Part shown: positions 8,772 to 18,205 of the stretch, in pieces
Layout: every line of letters starts with the position of its first letter
Position numbering within the stretch: position 1 is the stretch's first letter
NCBI RefSeq assembly: GCF_002954245.1
Contig: NZ_PPTG01000016.1
Location: 1-42,849, forward strand
From: Cryobacterium aureum
GTDB taxonomy: Bacteria; Actinomycetota; Actinomycetes; Actinomycetales; Microbacteriaceae
Direction of reading: 5' to 3'
Length of the DNA stretch: 42,849 nt
Notes under the pieces: generated by a model
The model's input: only the letters and a program-made list of their open reading frames with translations
What the model was told of the DNA's origin: nothing
Database searches by the model: none
Made by a program: the position numbers and the translations under genes

Positions 8772-9704
8772 ATGGCGATCGCCACAGCGGTGGATTCGTA
8801 TCTGCGGCACGTGGCGGTCGAGCGTGGCCTCGCCGCGAACACCGTCGCCGCCTACCGCCGCGATCTCGGGCTGTACACGGCGTGGCTCGGGGAAGATTCG
8901 GTGGAAGGCCCGCCACGGCCGATCACCGACCTGCGAAACGTCACCCGAGCGCACATCTCGGCGTTCGTGCAGTACCTCGGACTGCGCCCGGAATCGCCGC
9001 TGACCGCGGCATCCATTGCCCGAATTCTCTCGACCGTGCGCGGCTTCCACGGGTTTCTGCTCGACGAGGGCCTGGTCGAAACGAATGTCGCGCACGACAC
9101 CAAACCGCCCAAACTGGCCCTGCGCCTGCCCAAGGCGATCTCGATTGACCAGGTTACCGCGCTCCTTGCGGCGACCGACGGTGACGATGTGCAGCGCCTG
9201 CGCGACAAAGCCCTGCTCGAACTGCTCTACGCCACCGGAGCGCGGGTGAGCGAGGTGGTCAACCTCAACGTCGACGACGTGCTCGTGGAGGTGTTCGACT
9301 CGGTGCGCCTCACCGGCAAGGGTGACAAGCAGCGCATCGTGCCGGTCGGCAGCTTCGCGCGCGCCGCCGTCTCCGATTACCTCGTGCGAGCCCGGCCAAT
9401 ACTGTCGTCCCGCGGCCGCTCGACGCCGGCCCTGTTCCTTGGGCTGCGCGGACAACGGGTCAGCCGACAAAACGCCTGGCTGATAATTCGCGCCGCCGCC
9501 GAACGGGCCGGACTCACCGTGCCCGTCTCGCCCCACACCCTGCGACACTCGTTTGCGACGCACCTGCTCGCCGGTGGCGCCGATGTGCGGGTGGTGCAGG
9601 AGCTCCTCGGCCATTCCTCGGTAGCCACCACCCAGATCTACACCCTGGTGACAGTGGACACCCTGCGCGACATGTACACCCTGTCCCACCCGCGCGCCCG
9701 CTGA
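8772..9704 (+). CDS. xerD: Site-specific tyrosine recombinase XerD
   Basis: Resolves chromosome dimers at dif together with XerC. The N-terminal SAM-like domain (SYLRHVAVERGLAANTVAAY) is followed by the catalytic domain. Visible catalytic residues are Arg in ATGARVSEV, Lys in TGKGDKQRIV, His/Arg in SPHTLRHSFATHLL, His in LLGHSSVATTQ and Tyr in TQIYT. The ATG at 8772 gives about 310 residues, the normal XerD size, and starts at the usual place. A GTG at 8721 in the same frame would overlap the NUDIX gene by 49 bases and is less likely. A very strong stem-loop follows the stop. Confidence 0.93.
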   Translation: MAIATAVDSYLRHVAVERGLAANTVAAYRRDLGLYTAWLGEDSVEGPPRPITDLRNVTRAHISAFVQYLGLRPESPLTAASIARILSTVRGFHGFLLDEGLVETNVAHDTKPPKLALRLPKAISIDQVTALLAATDGDDVQRLRDKALLELLYATGARVSEVVNLNVDDVLVEVFDSVRLTGKGDKQRIVPVGSFARAAVSDYLVRARPILSSRGRSTPALFLGLRGQRVSRQNAWLIIRAAAERAGLTVPVSPHTLRHSFATHLLAGGADVRVVQELLGHSSVATTQIYTLVTVDTLRDMYTLSHPRAR

Positions 9705-9710
9705 CCCTTC

Positions 9711-9771
9711 CGCGAGAGCGGAAAAAACGTTGCTTCAGGGGTGCTGAAGCAACGTTTTTCCCGCTCTCGCG
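9711..9771. terminator. 28-bp-arm stem-loop between xerD and the ParA gene
   Basis: The left arm 9711-9738 and right arm 9744-9771 are reverse complements over 28 bases with one mismatch, around a 5-base GGGTG loop. The upper stem contains A6/T5 tracts, so a transcript from either strand would have a GC stem and a U-rich segment inside the stem. It probably terminates the recN-xerD transcript. The arms are far longer than a usual intrinsic terminator, so a dispersed intergenic repeat is an alternative. Confidence 0.6.
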
Positions 9772-9828
9772 AGGGGAGCAAGCGCGGGGTGCGCGGCGAT
9801 CCTTGCGGCGACGGCCCGTTCCACTCGC

Positions 9829-9834
9829 TACAAT
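9829..9834 (+). promoter_or_regulatory. -10 element TACAAT before the ParA gene
   Basis: TACAAT is close to the consensus -10. The GTG at 9842 lies exactly where transcription would start (7-8 bases downstream) and there is no Shine-Dalgarno, which suggests a leaderless mRNA. No good -35 is seen (TTGCGG at 9803-9808 has a 20-base spacer). The promoter sits just downstream of the large stem-loop, so a new transcription unit begins here. Confidence 0.5.
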
Positions 9835-9841
9835 CGACCAA

Positions 9842-10762
9842 GTGATGGGTGCAGGACAAATCAAGGACGGGCCAGTGACGCGTAAGTTGAGCGAGCGAAT
9901 TTCGCTACCCGGTTTCGACGACATGCCGGTAGGTCCGACCGGACGCGAAAAACACGAGTTCGCCGATCCGGAGCCGCTGAAAAGCCACGGCCCCGCCCGC
10001 ATCATCTCCCTCTGCAACCAAAAGGGCGGCGTCGGCAAGACCACGACGACCATCAACCTCGGTGCCGCCTTGGCCAGCTACGGCCGCCGGGTGCTCGCCG
10101 TCGACTTCGACCCGCAGGGCGCCCTCTCGGCCGGCCTCGGCGTGCCCACCCACGACGTCACCACCATCTACGACCTGCTGCTGAACGGCAAGGTCGACCC
10201 GAGAGACGCGATCCAGCCGACCTCGGTCGAGGGACTCGACGTCATCCCGGCCAACATCGACCTCTCCGCCGCCGAGGTGCACCTGGTCAACGAGGTCGCC
10301 CGGGAGCAGATTCTGGCGCGCGTGCTGCGCAAGGTGTCGGCCGACTACGACGTCATCCTGATCGACTGCCAGCCCTCGCTCGGCATCCTCACCGTGAATG
10401 CACTGACCGCCAGCCACGGCGTGCTCATCCCGCTCGAGTGCGAATTCTTCGCCCTGCGCGGCGTCGCCCTGCTGATTGAAACCATCGACAAGGTGCGCGA
10501 CCGACTCAACCCGGCGATCGAACTCGACGGCATTCTCGCCACCATGTACGACTCCCGCACCCTGCACTCCCGCGAGGTACTCGAGCGCGTCGTGGACGCC
10601 TTCGGGCACAGCGTGCTCGAAACCGTCATCGGACGCACCGTGAAATTTCCCGACGCGAGCGTGGCCGGGGTACCCATCACCGACTTCGCGCCAGAACACG
10701 CGGCCGCCAAGGCCTACCTGCAGGTGGCCCGCGAACTGATCCACCGTGGCGCCGTCGCCTAG
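9842..10762 (+). CDS. ParA/Soj family ATPase upstream of scpAB
   Basis: A deviant-Walker ATPase of the ParA/MinD type. The motif CNQKGGVGKTTTTINLGAAL is complete, with the signature lysine. Later motifs are DFDPQGALSAGLG and the Walker B-like VILIDCQPSLGILTVNAL. The roughly 50-residue N-terminal extension (GFDDMPVGPTGREKHEF region) is typical of the actinobacterial orthologue next to scpA (Rv1708 in M. tuberculosis), which is distinct from the origin-linked parA. No parB follows. A role in chromosome organisation with the ScpAB/SMC complex is inferred from context. The start is GTG 9842 or ATG 9845. The longer frame from 9803 would include the promoter. Confidence 0.9.
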   Translation: MMGAGQIKDGPVTRKLSERISLPGFDDMPVGPTGREKHEFADPEPLKSHGPARIISLCNQKGGVGKTTTTINLGAALASYGRRVLAVDFDPQGALSAGLGVPTHDVTTIYDLLLNGKVDPRDAIQPTSVEGLDVIPANIDLSAAEVHLVNEVAREQILARVLRKVSADYDVILIDCQPSLGILTVNALTASHGVLIPLECEFFALRGVALLIETIDKVRDRLNPAIELDGILATMYDSRTLHSREVLERVVDAFGHSVLETVIGRTVKFPDASVAGVPITDFAPEHAAAKAYLQVARELIHRGAVA

Positions 10763-11570
10763 CGCGGCCGAGAAGCCCGCGTTTTCGGTCGCTCTCGGCG
10801 TTTTCGAGGGCCCGTTCGACCTGCTGTTGAAACTGATCACCCGGCACGAACTCGACATCACCGAGATTTCGCTCAGCCAGGTCACCGACGAGTTCATCTC
10901 CTACCTGCGCGGCCTCGACGCCAGCGAAGAGCTCGACCAGGCCACCGAGTTTCTGGTCGTCGCCGCGACGCTGCTCGACCTCAAGGTAGCCGGGCTGCTG
11001 CCACAGGGTGAACTCGTCGACGCCGAAGACGTGGCCCTGCTCGAAGCCCGCGACCTGCTGTTCGCGCGTTTGCTTCAGTACCGCGCTTTCAAGGAAGCCG
11101 CCGGCTGGTTCACCGGCCAGCTCGACGTTGAGACCCGCCGGCACGTACGGTCGGTGCGACTCGAGGAGAAGTACCGTCAGAAGACCCCCGAGCTGGTCTG
11201 GACGCTCTCCCTCGCCAATTTCGCCGCCCTGGCCGCCGGCGCCCTCGCACCGCGCGAGCTGCCCGTTGTGGGCCTTGACCACCTGCACGCGCCGCTGGTC
11301 AGTATCCGCGAACAGGCCGCCTACGTCGTCGCCATGCTGGCGCAGGGGGAGCCGGTCTCGTTCCGGCAGCTCATCGCCGGCGCCGACCTGAAGGGCGTCA
11401 TCATCGCCCGCTTTCTCGCGATGCTCGAGCTCTACCGCCATGGCGCCCTCTCTTTCGATCAAATCGAGCCCCTCGGCGAGCTCACCCTGCGCTGGAGCAC
11501 CGAGTCCCTCGACGGGCGCGAATGGTCCGACGAGAACCTGGCATCGTTGGGGGCCGACTATGACAACTAG
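10746..11570 (+). CDS. scpA: Segregation and condensation protein A
   Basis: ScpA is the kleisin subunit that bridges SMC heads. The family N-terminus FEGPFDLLLKLITRHELDITEI is present, and a C-terminal winged-helix region lies near residues 195-245 (SFRQLIAGADLKGVIIARFL). At 274 residues it has normal length. The GTG start overlaps the end of the ParA gene by 17 bases, and its stop overlaps the scpB start, so the three genes are likely translationally coupled. Confidence 0.93.
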   Translation: MAPSPSAAEKPAFSVALGVFEGPFDLLLKLITRHELDITEISLSQVTDEFISYLRGLDASEELDQATEFLVVAATLLDLKVAGLLPQGELVDAEDVALLEARDLLFARLLQYRAFKEAAGWFTGQLDVETRRHVRSVRLEEKYRQKTPELVWTLSLANFAALAAGALAPRELPVVGLDHLHAPLVSIREQAAYVVAMLAQGEPVSFRQLIAGADLKGVIIARFLAMLELYRHGALSFDQIEPLGELTLRWSTESLDGREWSDENLASLGADYDN

Positions 11571-12204
11571 GAACCCGACCACCGACACGCGGTCGCGCAC
11601 CTCGAAAACGGATGCCGCAGCATCCGTTTCGCAGGCAGCCCACGCGCTCGACCGCCAGCTCGAAGCCGTCTTCATGGTCGCCGACGAGCCGCAGGGCCTC
11701 GTGCACCTCGCGACCGCCGTGGGGCGGCCGGTTGCAGAGGTGGCGGCATCCGTTGCGCGGCTGGTCGCCGATTTCGACGGCCTCAGCAGCCCCGACGGCA
11801 CGCAAACGGTTCGCCGCGGCTTCGAACTTCGCGAGGTCGCCGGCGGCTGGCGCATCTACGTGCGCGCCACCCACGACGAACTCGTGACCGACTTCGTGCT
11901 GACCCAGAATCCCAGCCGGCTCAGCCAGGCGGCCCTCGAGACCCTTGCAGTGATCGCCTACAAGCAGCCGATCAGTCGCGGCCAGGTCGCGAGCATTCGG
12001 GCCGTCAACGTCGACTCCGTCGTGCGCACACTGCTCGGTCGCGGCCTGGTCACCGAGGCATTCACCGACAGTGAAACCGGCGCGATCAACTACGCCACCA
12101 CAGACTTGCTGCTGACCCAGCTCGGAATCAACTCGCTCGACGAGTTACCCCACCTATCGCCGTTGCTCGACGGCGGCACCGACGGATTCGAGGATCTGCT
12201 TTGA
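11560..12204 (+). CDS. scpB: Segregation and condensation protein B
   Basis: ScpB dimers bind the ScpA kleisin. Two winged-helix domains are visible: ALDRQLEAVFMVADEPQGLVHL (about residue 30) and LSQAALETLAVIAYKQPISRGQ (about residue 125), the second being the family signature. The ATG at 11560 overlaps the scpA end by 11 bases and gives 214 residues. The longer in-frame reading from 11440 lies inside scpA and is rejected. Confidence 0.93.
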   Translation: MTTRNPTTDTRSRTSKTDAAASVSQAAHALDRQLEAVFMVADEPQGLVHLATAVGRPVAEVAASVARLVADFDGLSSPDGTQTVRRGFELREVAGGWRIYVRATHDELVTDFVLTQNPSRLSQAALETLAVIAYKQPISRGQVASIRAVNVDSVVRTLLGRGLVTEAFTDSETGAINYATTDLLLTQLGINSLDELPHLSPLLDGGTDGFEDLL

Positions 12205-13022
12205 CCGATAACACTCCCCAGGACCAGGTTCCCCGCGACCCCAACTTCAATCCAGAGGCCGCCGCCGACGGCGTGCGCCTGCAGAAGGTGCTCGCCTCGG
12301 CCGGTGTCGCCAGCCGCCGCGTCTCCGAGGATCTGATCACCTCCGGCCGCGTGCGCGTGAACGGCAAGGTCGTTACAGAGCTCGGCCGCCGAGTGCACCC
12401 CGAAACCGACCAGGTCGCCGTCGACAACGTGGCCGTGCAGCTGGACACCACCCGCCGCTACCTCATGCTCAACAAGCCGGTCGGCGTCGTCTCCTCGATG
12501 CAGGACGAAAGTGGCCGCCCCGATCTGCGCGAGTTCACCGACCAGTTCGACGAGCGCCTGTTCAACGTTGGCCGGCTCGACGCCCAGACCAGCGGCTTGC
12601 TCATCCTGACCAACGACGGCGACCTCGCGCACGTGCTCGCCCACCCCTCCTTCGGCGTTTCGAAGACCTACATCGCCAAGGTCGAGGGCCGCGTTTCGCC
12701 GCAGACCATCGGGCAGCTACAGAGCGGCATCGAACTCGACGACGGCCCCATTCACGCCGATAAGGCGCGCATTCTCACGAGCCCTCCCGGCGGCGGCTAC
12801 AGCATGGTCGAGCTCACGCTGCATTCCGGTCGCAACCGCATTGTGCGACGGATGCTCGACGCCGTCGGTCACCCCGTGGTCGACCTGGTGCGTCGCCAGT
12901 TCGGTCCACTGAACCTCGGCACCCTGCAGCAGGGCGCCGTGCGTGAACTCACCCGCGACGAACTGGGTCAGCTGCTCACCGTGTCCCGCCAGGCGCCCAG
13001 CGCGCGGCCCGAAGCCAAATAA
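12201..13022 (+). CDS. rluB: RluB-type 23S rRNA pseudouridine synthase
   Basis: Isomerises uridine to pseudouridine in rRNA. An N-terminal S4 domain (VRLQKVLASAGVASRRVSEDL, about residues 24-80) is followed by the RsuA/RluB catalytic domain, with the conserved Asp in NVGRLDAQTSGLLILTNDG and the later GRNRIVRRML motif. The TTG start overlaps the scpB stop (TTGA). The scpA-scpB-rluB order is widely conserved in Actinobacteria and Firmicutes. The exact rRNA position cannot be told from sequence alone. Confidence 0.9.
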   Translation: MTDNTPQDQVPRDPNFNPEAAADGVRLQKVLASAGVASRRVSEDLITSGRVRVNGKVVTELGRRVHPETDQVAVDNVAVQLDTTRRYLMLNKPVGVVSSMQDESGRPDLREFTDQFDERLFNVGRLDAQTSGLLILTNDGDLAHVLAHPSFGVSKTYIAKVEGRVSPQTIGQLQSGIELDDGPIHADKARILTSPPGGGYSMVELTLHSGRNRIVRRMLDAVGHPVVDLVRRQFGPLNLGTLQQGAVRELTRDELGQLLTVSRQAPSARPEAK

Positions 13023-13034
13023 GGACTGAAACAC

Positions 13035-14117
13035 ATGGGGGAAAGCCGCCTCGTCGGCCCGGTGCGCATCGTCGGCGTCGGCCTGCTCGGAACCAGCGTT
13101 GGCCTTGGCCTGCGCAACCGCAAGATCGAGACGATCCTCGCCGACGCCTCGCCAACCAACCTGCGCATCGCCATCGACTACGGCGCCGGCCGCGCCGCGA
13201 AAGACGGCGACCTGCCTCAGCTCATCGTGGTCTGCGTGCCGCCCGACGTCACTGCCGAGATCGTCGCCCGCGAACTCGAGGCTTACCCGGGCGCGATCGT
13301 GACGGATGTCGCGAGCGTCAAGCTCGCACCGCTGGCCCAACTGCGAGAGCGCGGAGCCGACATCAGCCGTTACATCGGGTCGCATCCGCTCGCCGGTCGG
13401 GAGAAGGGCGGCCCGCTCTCCGGCCGCGCCGACCTGTTCATCGGTCGCCCCTGGGTGGTCGCCGCGCACGATGCGATCAGCTACCAGCAGGCCGGCGCGA
13501 TCGACGACCTCATTCTCGACCTCGGCGCCATTCTGGTCGAGATGACCCCCGAAGAGCACGACCTCGGCGTTGCGCTGGTTTCGCATGTGCCGCAGGTCAT
13601 TTCCAGCCTGATGGCCCGCCGCCTTACCGGAGCGGCACATTCTTCGCTCAACCTGGCCGGCCAGGGCCTGCGCGACGTGACCCGGGTCGCCGCGAGCGAC
13701 CCCGATCTGTGGGTGCAGATTCTCGGCGCTAACGCCGGCCCGGTGCGTGATGTGCTGCTGGCCTACCGTGATGACCTCGACCGGTTCATCGACGCCCTCG
13801 AAGATCCGGCCGCGCCCGGATCTCAGCGCCAGGTCGCCGAAGAACTCGCCGGCGGAAACGCCGGGGTGGCCCGGTTGCCCGGTAAACACGGGCAGGACCG
13901 CCGGTTCTCCTCGATGGTCGTCATGGTCAACGACCAGCCCGGCCAGATCGCTCGCCTGCTTAACGACATCGGCGAGCTCGGTGTCAACCTCGAAGACTTA
14001 CGCTTGGAACACTCGCCGGGCGCCCAGATCGGTCTCGCCGAAATCTCTGTCCTGCCCGGCGCCGTCGCTCGCCTCACCGAAGAGCTGGCCGCGCGCGGCT
14101 GGCGGATTGCTGGTTAA
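13035..14117 (+). CDS. tyrA: Prephenate dehydrogenase with ACT domain
   Basis: Converts prephenate to 4-hydroxyphenylpyruvate in tyrosine synthesis. The Rossmann motif [19 protein letters not shown] lies near residues 10-28. Substrate-site residues are in [17 protein letters not shown] and [15 protein letters not shown]-terminal ACT domain (about 290-360, [20 protein letters not shown]) suggests feedback control by an amino acid, probably tyrosine. It starts 12 bases after rluB and ends 5 bases before cmk. Confidence 0.92.
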   Translation: MGESRLVGPVRIVGVGLLGTSVGLGLRNRKIETILADASPTNLRIAIDYGAGRAAKDGDLPQLIVVCVPPDVTAEIVARELEAYPGAIVTDVASVKLAPLAQLRERGADISRYIGSHPLAGREKGGPLSGRADLFIGRPWVVAAHDAISYQQAGAIDDLILDLGAILVEMTPEEHDLGVALVSHVPQVISSLMARRLTGAAHSSLNLAGQGLRDVTRVAASDPDLWVQILGANAGPVRDVLLAYRDDLDRFIDALEDPAAPGSQRQVAEELAGGNAGVARLPGKHGQDRRFSSMVVMVNDQPGQIARLLNDIGELGVNLEDLRLEHSPGAQIGLAEISVLPGAVARLTEELAARGWRIAG

Positions 14118-14122
14118 CCTAC

Positions 14123-14815
14123 ATGGCACGTCACACCCTCCCCACCCTCGTCGCCATCGATGGGCCGGCCGGCAGCGGCAAGTCGAGCGTGAGCCGTGCC
14201 GCCGCACGCCGCCTCGGTTTCGCGTACCTCGACACCGGCGCCGCCTACCGCGCGCTGGCCTGGCTGGCGCTTGAGCGCAACACAGACAACACCCAAGCGG
14301 ATGCCGTCACCGCGCTCCTCAAAGACTTCGATTATTCGATCGGTACCGACCCAGACGAATACTTCGTCACGGTGGGGCAGACCGACGTGACCGACGCCAT
14401 CCGCTCACCGGAGGTCAGTGCAGCGGTCAGCGCTGTCGCCCGCGTTCCCGCGGTGCGGGGCGCGCTCACCGAACTGTTTCGCAGCATCGCCGAGAACGTG
14501 GATCGGCCCGGCGTCATCATCGAAGGACGCGACATTACGACCATCGTCGCCCCGGAGGCGGAGGTGCGCATTCTACTCACGGCATCCGAGGAGGCTAGAA
14601 TGGCTAGACGCTCTGCGGAAATAACGACCCAATCGGCCCAAATCGTGGCAGAACAGCTGCGATCACGCGATCGCGCTGACTCACAGGTTGTCGATTTCAT
14701 GAGCGCTGCAGACGGTGTGATAACCGTCGACTCCACCCATCTCGACTTCGAGCAGACCATTGAAGCGGTCATCGACGTCTACCACACATGCACGAAGCGG
14801 GCTTTGAATGAGTAA
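14123..14815 (+). CDS. cmk: Cytidylate kinase
   Basis: Phosphorylates CMP and dCMP. The P-loop [20 protein letters not shown] is at about residues 9-28, followed by [16 protein letters not shown] and [20 protein letters not shown]. At 230 residues it has normal length. The last 8 bases overlap the der start, and cmk-der pairing is conserved in many bacteria. The ATG follows tyrA by 5 bases. Confidence 0.95.
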   Translation: MARHTLPTLVAIDGPAGSGKSSVSRAAARRLGFAYLDTGAAYRALAWLALERNTDNTQADAVTALLKDFDYSIGTDPDEYFVTVGQTDVTDAIRSPEVSAAVSAVARVPAVRGALTELFRSIAENVDRPGVIIEGRDITTIVAPEAEVRILLTASEEARMARRSAEITTQSAQIVAEQLRSRDRADSQVVDFMSAADGVITVDSTHLDFEQTIEAVIDVYHTCTKRALNE

Positions 14816-16319
14816 CGAATACGACGACACGAGCACAGCGCTCGACACCGAGCTGGCCGAACGACTCGCCAACCTCGATGAGGAACTCGCCACCCGGCGT
14901 TCCGCCGCGCTGCGCACGGACCTCGACAACTACGACCTCGACGAGGAAGACCTCGACGTACTGCAGGCCGTCACCGACGACCCCGACGCGATCCAATACC
15001 TGCCCGCCGTTCCGGTGATCGCCATCGTCGGTCGCCCGAACGTGGGCAAGTCGGCGCTGGTCAACCGCATCCTCGGCCGCCGTGAGGCCGTCGTCGAGGA
15101 CACCCCCGGTGTGACGCGTGACCGCGTGGCGTACAAGGGCGACTGGAACGAACGTAAGTTCAGCCTCGTCGACACCGGCGGCTGGGAGCCCGACGCCAAG
15201 GGGATCGACGCCTCCGTCGCCGCCCAGGCCGAGATTGCCATCGACCTCTCCGACCTGGTCATGTTCGTCGTCGACTCCAACGTCGGCCCGACCTCGACCG
15301 ACGAGGCCGTCGTGCGCATGCTCCGCAAGAGCGGCAAGCCCGTCTTCCTGGTCGCCAACAAGGTCGACGATGTGCGTCAGGAGCCCGAAGCGGCCAGCCT
15401 GTGGTCGCTCGGCCTCGGCCAGCCGTGGCCGGTCTCTGCCCTGCACGGTCGTGGTGTCGCCGACCTGCTCGACGCGATTCTGCTCGTGCTGCCCGAAATT
15501 TCCAACGTTGCCAAGCAGGAGGTCGGCGGCCCGCGCCGCGTCGCCATCCTCGGACGCCCGAACGTGGGCAAGTCCAGCCTGCTGAACAAGGTCGTGGGGG
15601 AGGAGCGCGTTGTCGTCAATGAGCTCGCCGGTACGACCCGCGACCCGGTCGACGAGCAGGTCGAGCTCGGCGGCAAGGTGTGGCGTTTCGTTGACACCGC
15701 CGGCATCCGCCGTCGAGTGCACCTCTCGCAGGGCGCCGACTTCTACGCCTCCCTGCGCACCAGCGCCGCTCTCGAAAAGGCCGAGGTTGCCGTTGTGCTC
15801 CTTGACGTGACCGAGGTCATCAGCGAGCAGGATATTCGCGTCATCGACCTCGTCATCGAGTCGGGCCGTGCGCTCGTGCTGGCGTTCAACAAGTGGGACC
15901 AGATCGACGACGACCGTCGCCGCTACCTCGAGCGTGAAATCGAGCAGGACCTGGCGCACGTGGCCTGGGCCCCGCGCGTGAACATCTCAGCCAAGACCGG
16001 TCGCCACATGGAGAAGCTGGTTCCGGCGCTCGAGCTCGCGCTCGAATCGTGGGATACTCGCATCGCCACGGGCAAGTTCAACGCCTTCCTGGCCGAGCTC
16101 GCTGCCGCCCATCCGCACCCCGTGCGCAGCGGCAAGCAGCCTCGAATTTTGTTTGGCACCCAGGCCTCGAGCCGCCCGCCGACGTTTGTGGTGTTCACCA
16201 CCGGATTCCTCGACCCGGGCTACCGCCGCTACATCCAGCGACGCCTGCGCGAGATCTACGGCTTCGAAGGCAGCCCGATCAACCTCAGCATGCGCGTACG
16301 CGAGAAGCGCAAACGCTAG
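14808..16319 (+). CDS. der: Ribosome biogenesis GTPase Der (EngA)
   Basis: A tandem GTPase needed for 50S assembly. Two complete G domains are visible: [17 protein letters not shown] with NKVDD in the first, and [20 protein letters not shown] with [10 protein letters not shown] in the second. A C-terminal KH-like domain ([20 protein letters not shown]) follows. The roughly 65-residue acidic N-terminal extension is common in actinobacterial Der. A T-tailed terminator follows 14 bases after the stop. Confidence 0.95.
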   Translation: MSNEYDDTSTALDTELAERLANLDEELATRRSAALRTDLDNYDLDEEDLDVLQAVTDDPDAIQYLPAVPVIAIVGRPNVGKSALVNRILGRREAVVEDTPGVTRDRVAYKGDWNERKFSLVDTGGWEPDAKGIDASVAAQAEIAIDLSDLVMFVVDSNVGPTSTDEAVVRMLRKSGKPVFLVANKVDDVRQEPEAASLWSLGLGQPWPVSALHGRGVADLLDAILLVLPEISNVAKQEVGGPRRVAILGRPNVGKSSLLNKVVGEERVVVNELAGTTRDPVDEQVELGGKVWRFVDTAGIRRRVHLSQGADFYASLRTSAALEKAEVAVVLLDVTEVISEQDIRVIDLVIESGRALVLAFNKWDQIDDDRRRYLEREIEQDLAHVAWAPRVNISAKTGRHMEKLVPALELALESWDTRIATGKFNAFLAELAAAHPHPVRSGKQPRILFGTQASSRPPTFVVFTTGFLDPGYRRYIQRRLREIYGFEGSPINLSMRVREKRKR

Positions 16320-16333
16320 ATTCCCAGATTCCA

Positions 16334-16373
16334 AGCGGCCGGTCCTGTTAACGCAGGTCCGGTCGCTTTTTTT
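16334..16373 (+). terminator. Rho-independent terminator after der
   Basis: A 14-bp imperfect stem (16334-16347 with 16354-16367; one T-T mismatch and one G-U pair), TTAACG loop and a run of seven T. It ends the ParA-to-der transcript. A near-identical copy lies at 17984-18021. Confidence 0.9.
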
Positions 16374-16531
16374 GGGTGCCGAGTGCCCGTTACAGCACGG
16401 AAGATGAGATCACTCGATTTGCGTGCGCACCCTAAGTGGGCAATGCTCATTGGGTACATTGTGGCCCCCTATGGCCGATCACCCGCACGTTCCTGGACTT
16501 GTGCGCGACAAAGAATATACGTAAGTAACTA

Positions 16532-17893
16532 ATGGCATTGAGAAATATCCGCACACCCCTATCGAATCAATTCCCAACTCGTACCACTCGGACTGTCGCC
16601 ACCAGCTCGGCACCACGGAAGGCCGTTCTTTCGGCTCTGGCAGTGTCCGTCGTTGCCCTCTCAGGGCTCGCCGTCAGTCCGGCCCAAGCCGACACCAGCA
16701 GCGCCGAGACAGTGAGCGCCTCGATCGTGATTCCCGAGCGCGGAAAAGTCACCACCGACTTGGGCACCGTGCCGTTTGGCCTGAAATCTGTCGATGTAAA
16801 GTTCTTCACGTCCGACGTCGCGTCCAGAACTCAGGTAAAAATTGCAGTTGGTCCCGAGGGCTCGAAAACGTACTCGTTTACCGCGCCGGCTGGTACCAGC
16901 AAAACCAAGACCATAACGGTTCCAGTGACTCCGGAGATGGACGGCACGGTCACCGCCGTCAGTAGCGTCGCCGACGTCAAGCTCAACCTTTCGGTCGACG
17001 GTCTTGAGCGCGCCGAAAGCAGTCCCGCGCCTGCGCCGACACCGGAGCCCGCACCCGTGCCGACACCTGCGCCGACACCAGCACCGGCTCCCACCCCGGA
17101 GCCCGCTCCGGTGACGACTGGCACGCCCGGCGCCTCCAACACGGGAGTTCCATCCGGAACTGCTTTGACCGTGCACAACGGTGACATCAACGTGACCAAG
17201 CCGGGCACCGTGCTGAGTGGCCTCGATGTTCGTGGCCTGATCAAGATCAGCGCTCCCGATGTGACCATCAAGAATTCCATCATCCGGGGTCGCACCATGA
17301 ACGGTCCAGGAGCGCTAATCAATAACCTCGGCGGACACCGGAACCTGGTCGTAACCGACACCGAGCTGTCCCCGAGCTCCGCTTCGCCCCACGCCAATGG
17401 AATCTACGGCTATAACTTCACGGCGACGCGCTTGGACATCAATAACGTCATCGATGGCATTCACATCACGGGAAGCAATGTGAGCCTGCAGGACTCCTGG
17501 ATTCACGACCACATGCACTACCGCAATGACCCGAATCAGGGCGGCTCGCCCAGTCATGACGATGGCATTCAGATTCAAGCTGGAAACAACGTGACCGTGA
17601 CCGGCAACCGACTCACCGATTCACACAGCGCGGCCGTGCAGATCACGCAGGACCGGGGGCCGGTTTCCAACTTCACCTTTAGCGACAACTTCGCTAATGG
17701 TGGAGCCTGCACCGTAAACATTGCGGAAAAATCATACGGTCCGATCATGGGCGCGACCATTACCGACAACAGTTTCGGTCGTGATTCTCGCCTGGCCAAC
17801 TGCGCCGTGATAGCCCCGACGACCACCAAGATTGACTTCGCGAATAACCACTACGTACCCGACGACACTCTCGTCACGATCAAAAAGGGCTAG
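16532..17893 (+). CDS. Secreted protein with Pro-rich linker and right-handed beta-helix domain
   Basis: A 453-residue exported protein. A long basic N-region (to residue 30), a hydrophobic core (31-50) and an AQA-DT cleavage site (after 53) form the signal peptide. Residues about 60-160 are a Thr/Val-rich beta domain. Residues 164-195 are a PAPTPEPAPVPTP-type linker. From about 210 to the end, beta-helix rungs appear (VTIKNSIIRG, VSLQDSWIHDH, VTVTGNRLTD), with the acidic/His cluster HDHMHY...SHDDGIQIQ that may form a polysaccharide-lyase-like or metal site. An enzyme acting on an extracellular polysaccharide is plausible but unproven. It has no evident Shine-Dalgarno. It is flanked by two near-identical terminators and is transcribed alone. 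Confidence 0.85.
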   Translation: MALRNIRTPLSNQFPTRTTRTVATSSAPRKAVLSALAVSVVALSGLAVSPAQADTSSAETVSASIVIPERGKVTTDLGTVPFGLKSVDVKFFTSDVASRTQVKIAVGPEGSKTYSFTAPAGTSKTKTITVPVTPEMDGTVTAVSSVADVKLNLSVDGLERAESSPAPAPTPEPAPVPTPAPTPAPAPTPEPAPVTTGTPGASNTGVPSGTALTVHNGDINVTKPGTVLSGLDVRGLIKISAPDVTIKNSIIRGRTMNGPGALINNLGGHRNLVVTDTELSPSSASPHANGIYGYNFTATRLDINNVIDGIHITGSNVSLQDSWIHDHMHYRNDPNQGGSPSHDDGIQIQAGNNVTVTGNRLTDSHSAAVQITQDRGPVSNFTFSDNFANGGACTVNIAEKSYGPIMGATITDNSFGRDSRLANCAVIAPTTTKIDFANNHYVPDDTLVTIKKG

Positions 17894-17983
17894 TCCTGAT
17901 CGCTGTTATGGCGTTGGATCCTTGCCAGTCATAGACCAGCTACAGCGTTTGCGATGCTTAAACTCTAAATCCGTTGAGCGGAT

Positions 17984-18021
17984 GCGGTCGGTCCTGTTAT
18001 CGCAGGTCCGGCCGCTTTTTT
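17984..18021 (+). terminator. Rho-independent terminator after the beta-helix gene
   Basis: Stem 17984-17996 with 18003-18015, TTATCG loop, then six T. It differs from the post-der terminator (16334-16373) at only three bases over about 38, two of which are the two sides of the stem. Confidence 0.9.
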
Positions 18022-18102
18022 GTACCCGTTTCAGGGTCTTTGTCTACCGCATCCACCTCATCGGCAACCGCCTGACCAACCCAGAATTCCCTCGCAGGAA
18101 CC

Positions 18103-18142
18103 AGGCGGGCCCCACGCCCGCAGCGTGCGGCCCGCCTTTTTT
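18103..18142 (+). terminator. Second tandem terminator before the CrtC-like gene
   Basis: A 9-bp stem (18103-18111 with 18129-18137), continued after a C-C mismatch by a 5-bp stem (113-117 with 123-127 of the 18000 block), a CCGCA loop and six T. The stretch 17894-18205 holds only these two terminators, no tRNA and no ORF with a start signal, and it ends with the ribosome-binding site of the next gene. Confidence 0.85.
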
Positions 18143-18205
18143 GCGTGTCTGGCGGCATCCTCGCCGTGAGCCGGGTGTATACCTAGGTCATCGCTAAGGA
18201 GTGCC

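Noticed and set aside
6570..10897. Minus-strand frames antisense to pyrG, xerD and the ParA gene
   Set aside because: Same reason: shadows of well-supported genes.
17894..18205. A tRNA gene between the tandem terminators
   Set aside because: No cloverleaf, T-loop motif or acceptor stem could be formed; only terminators are present.
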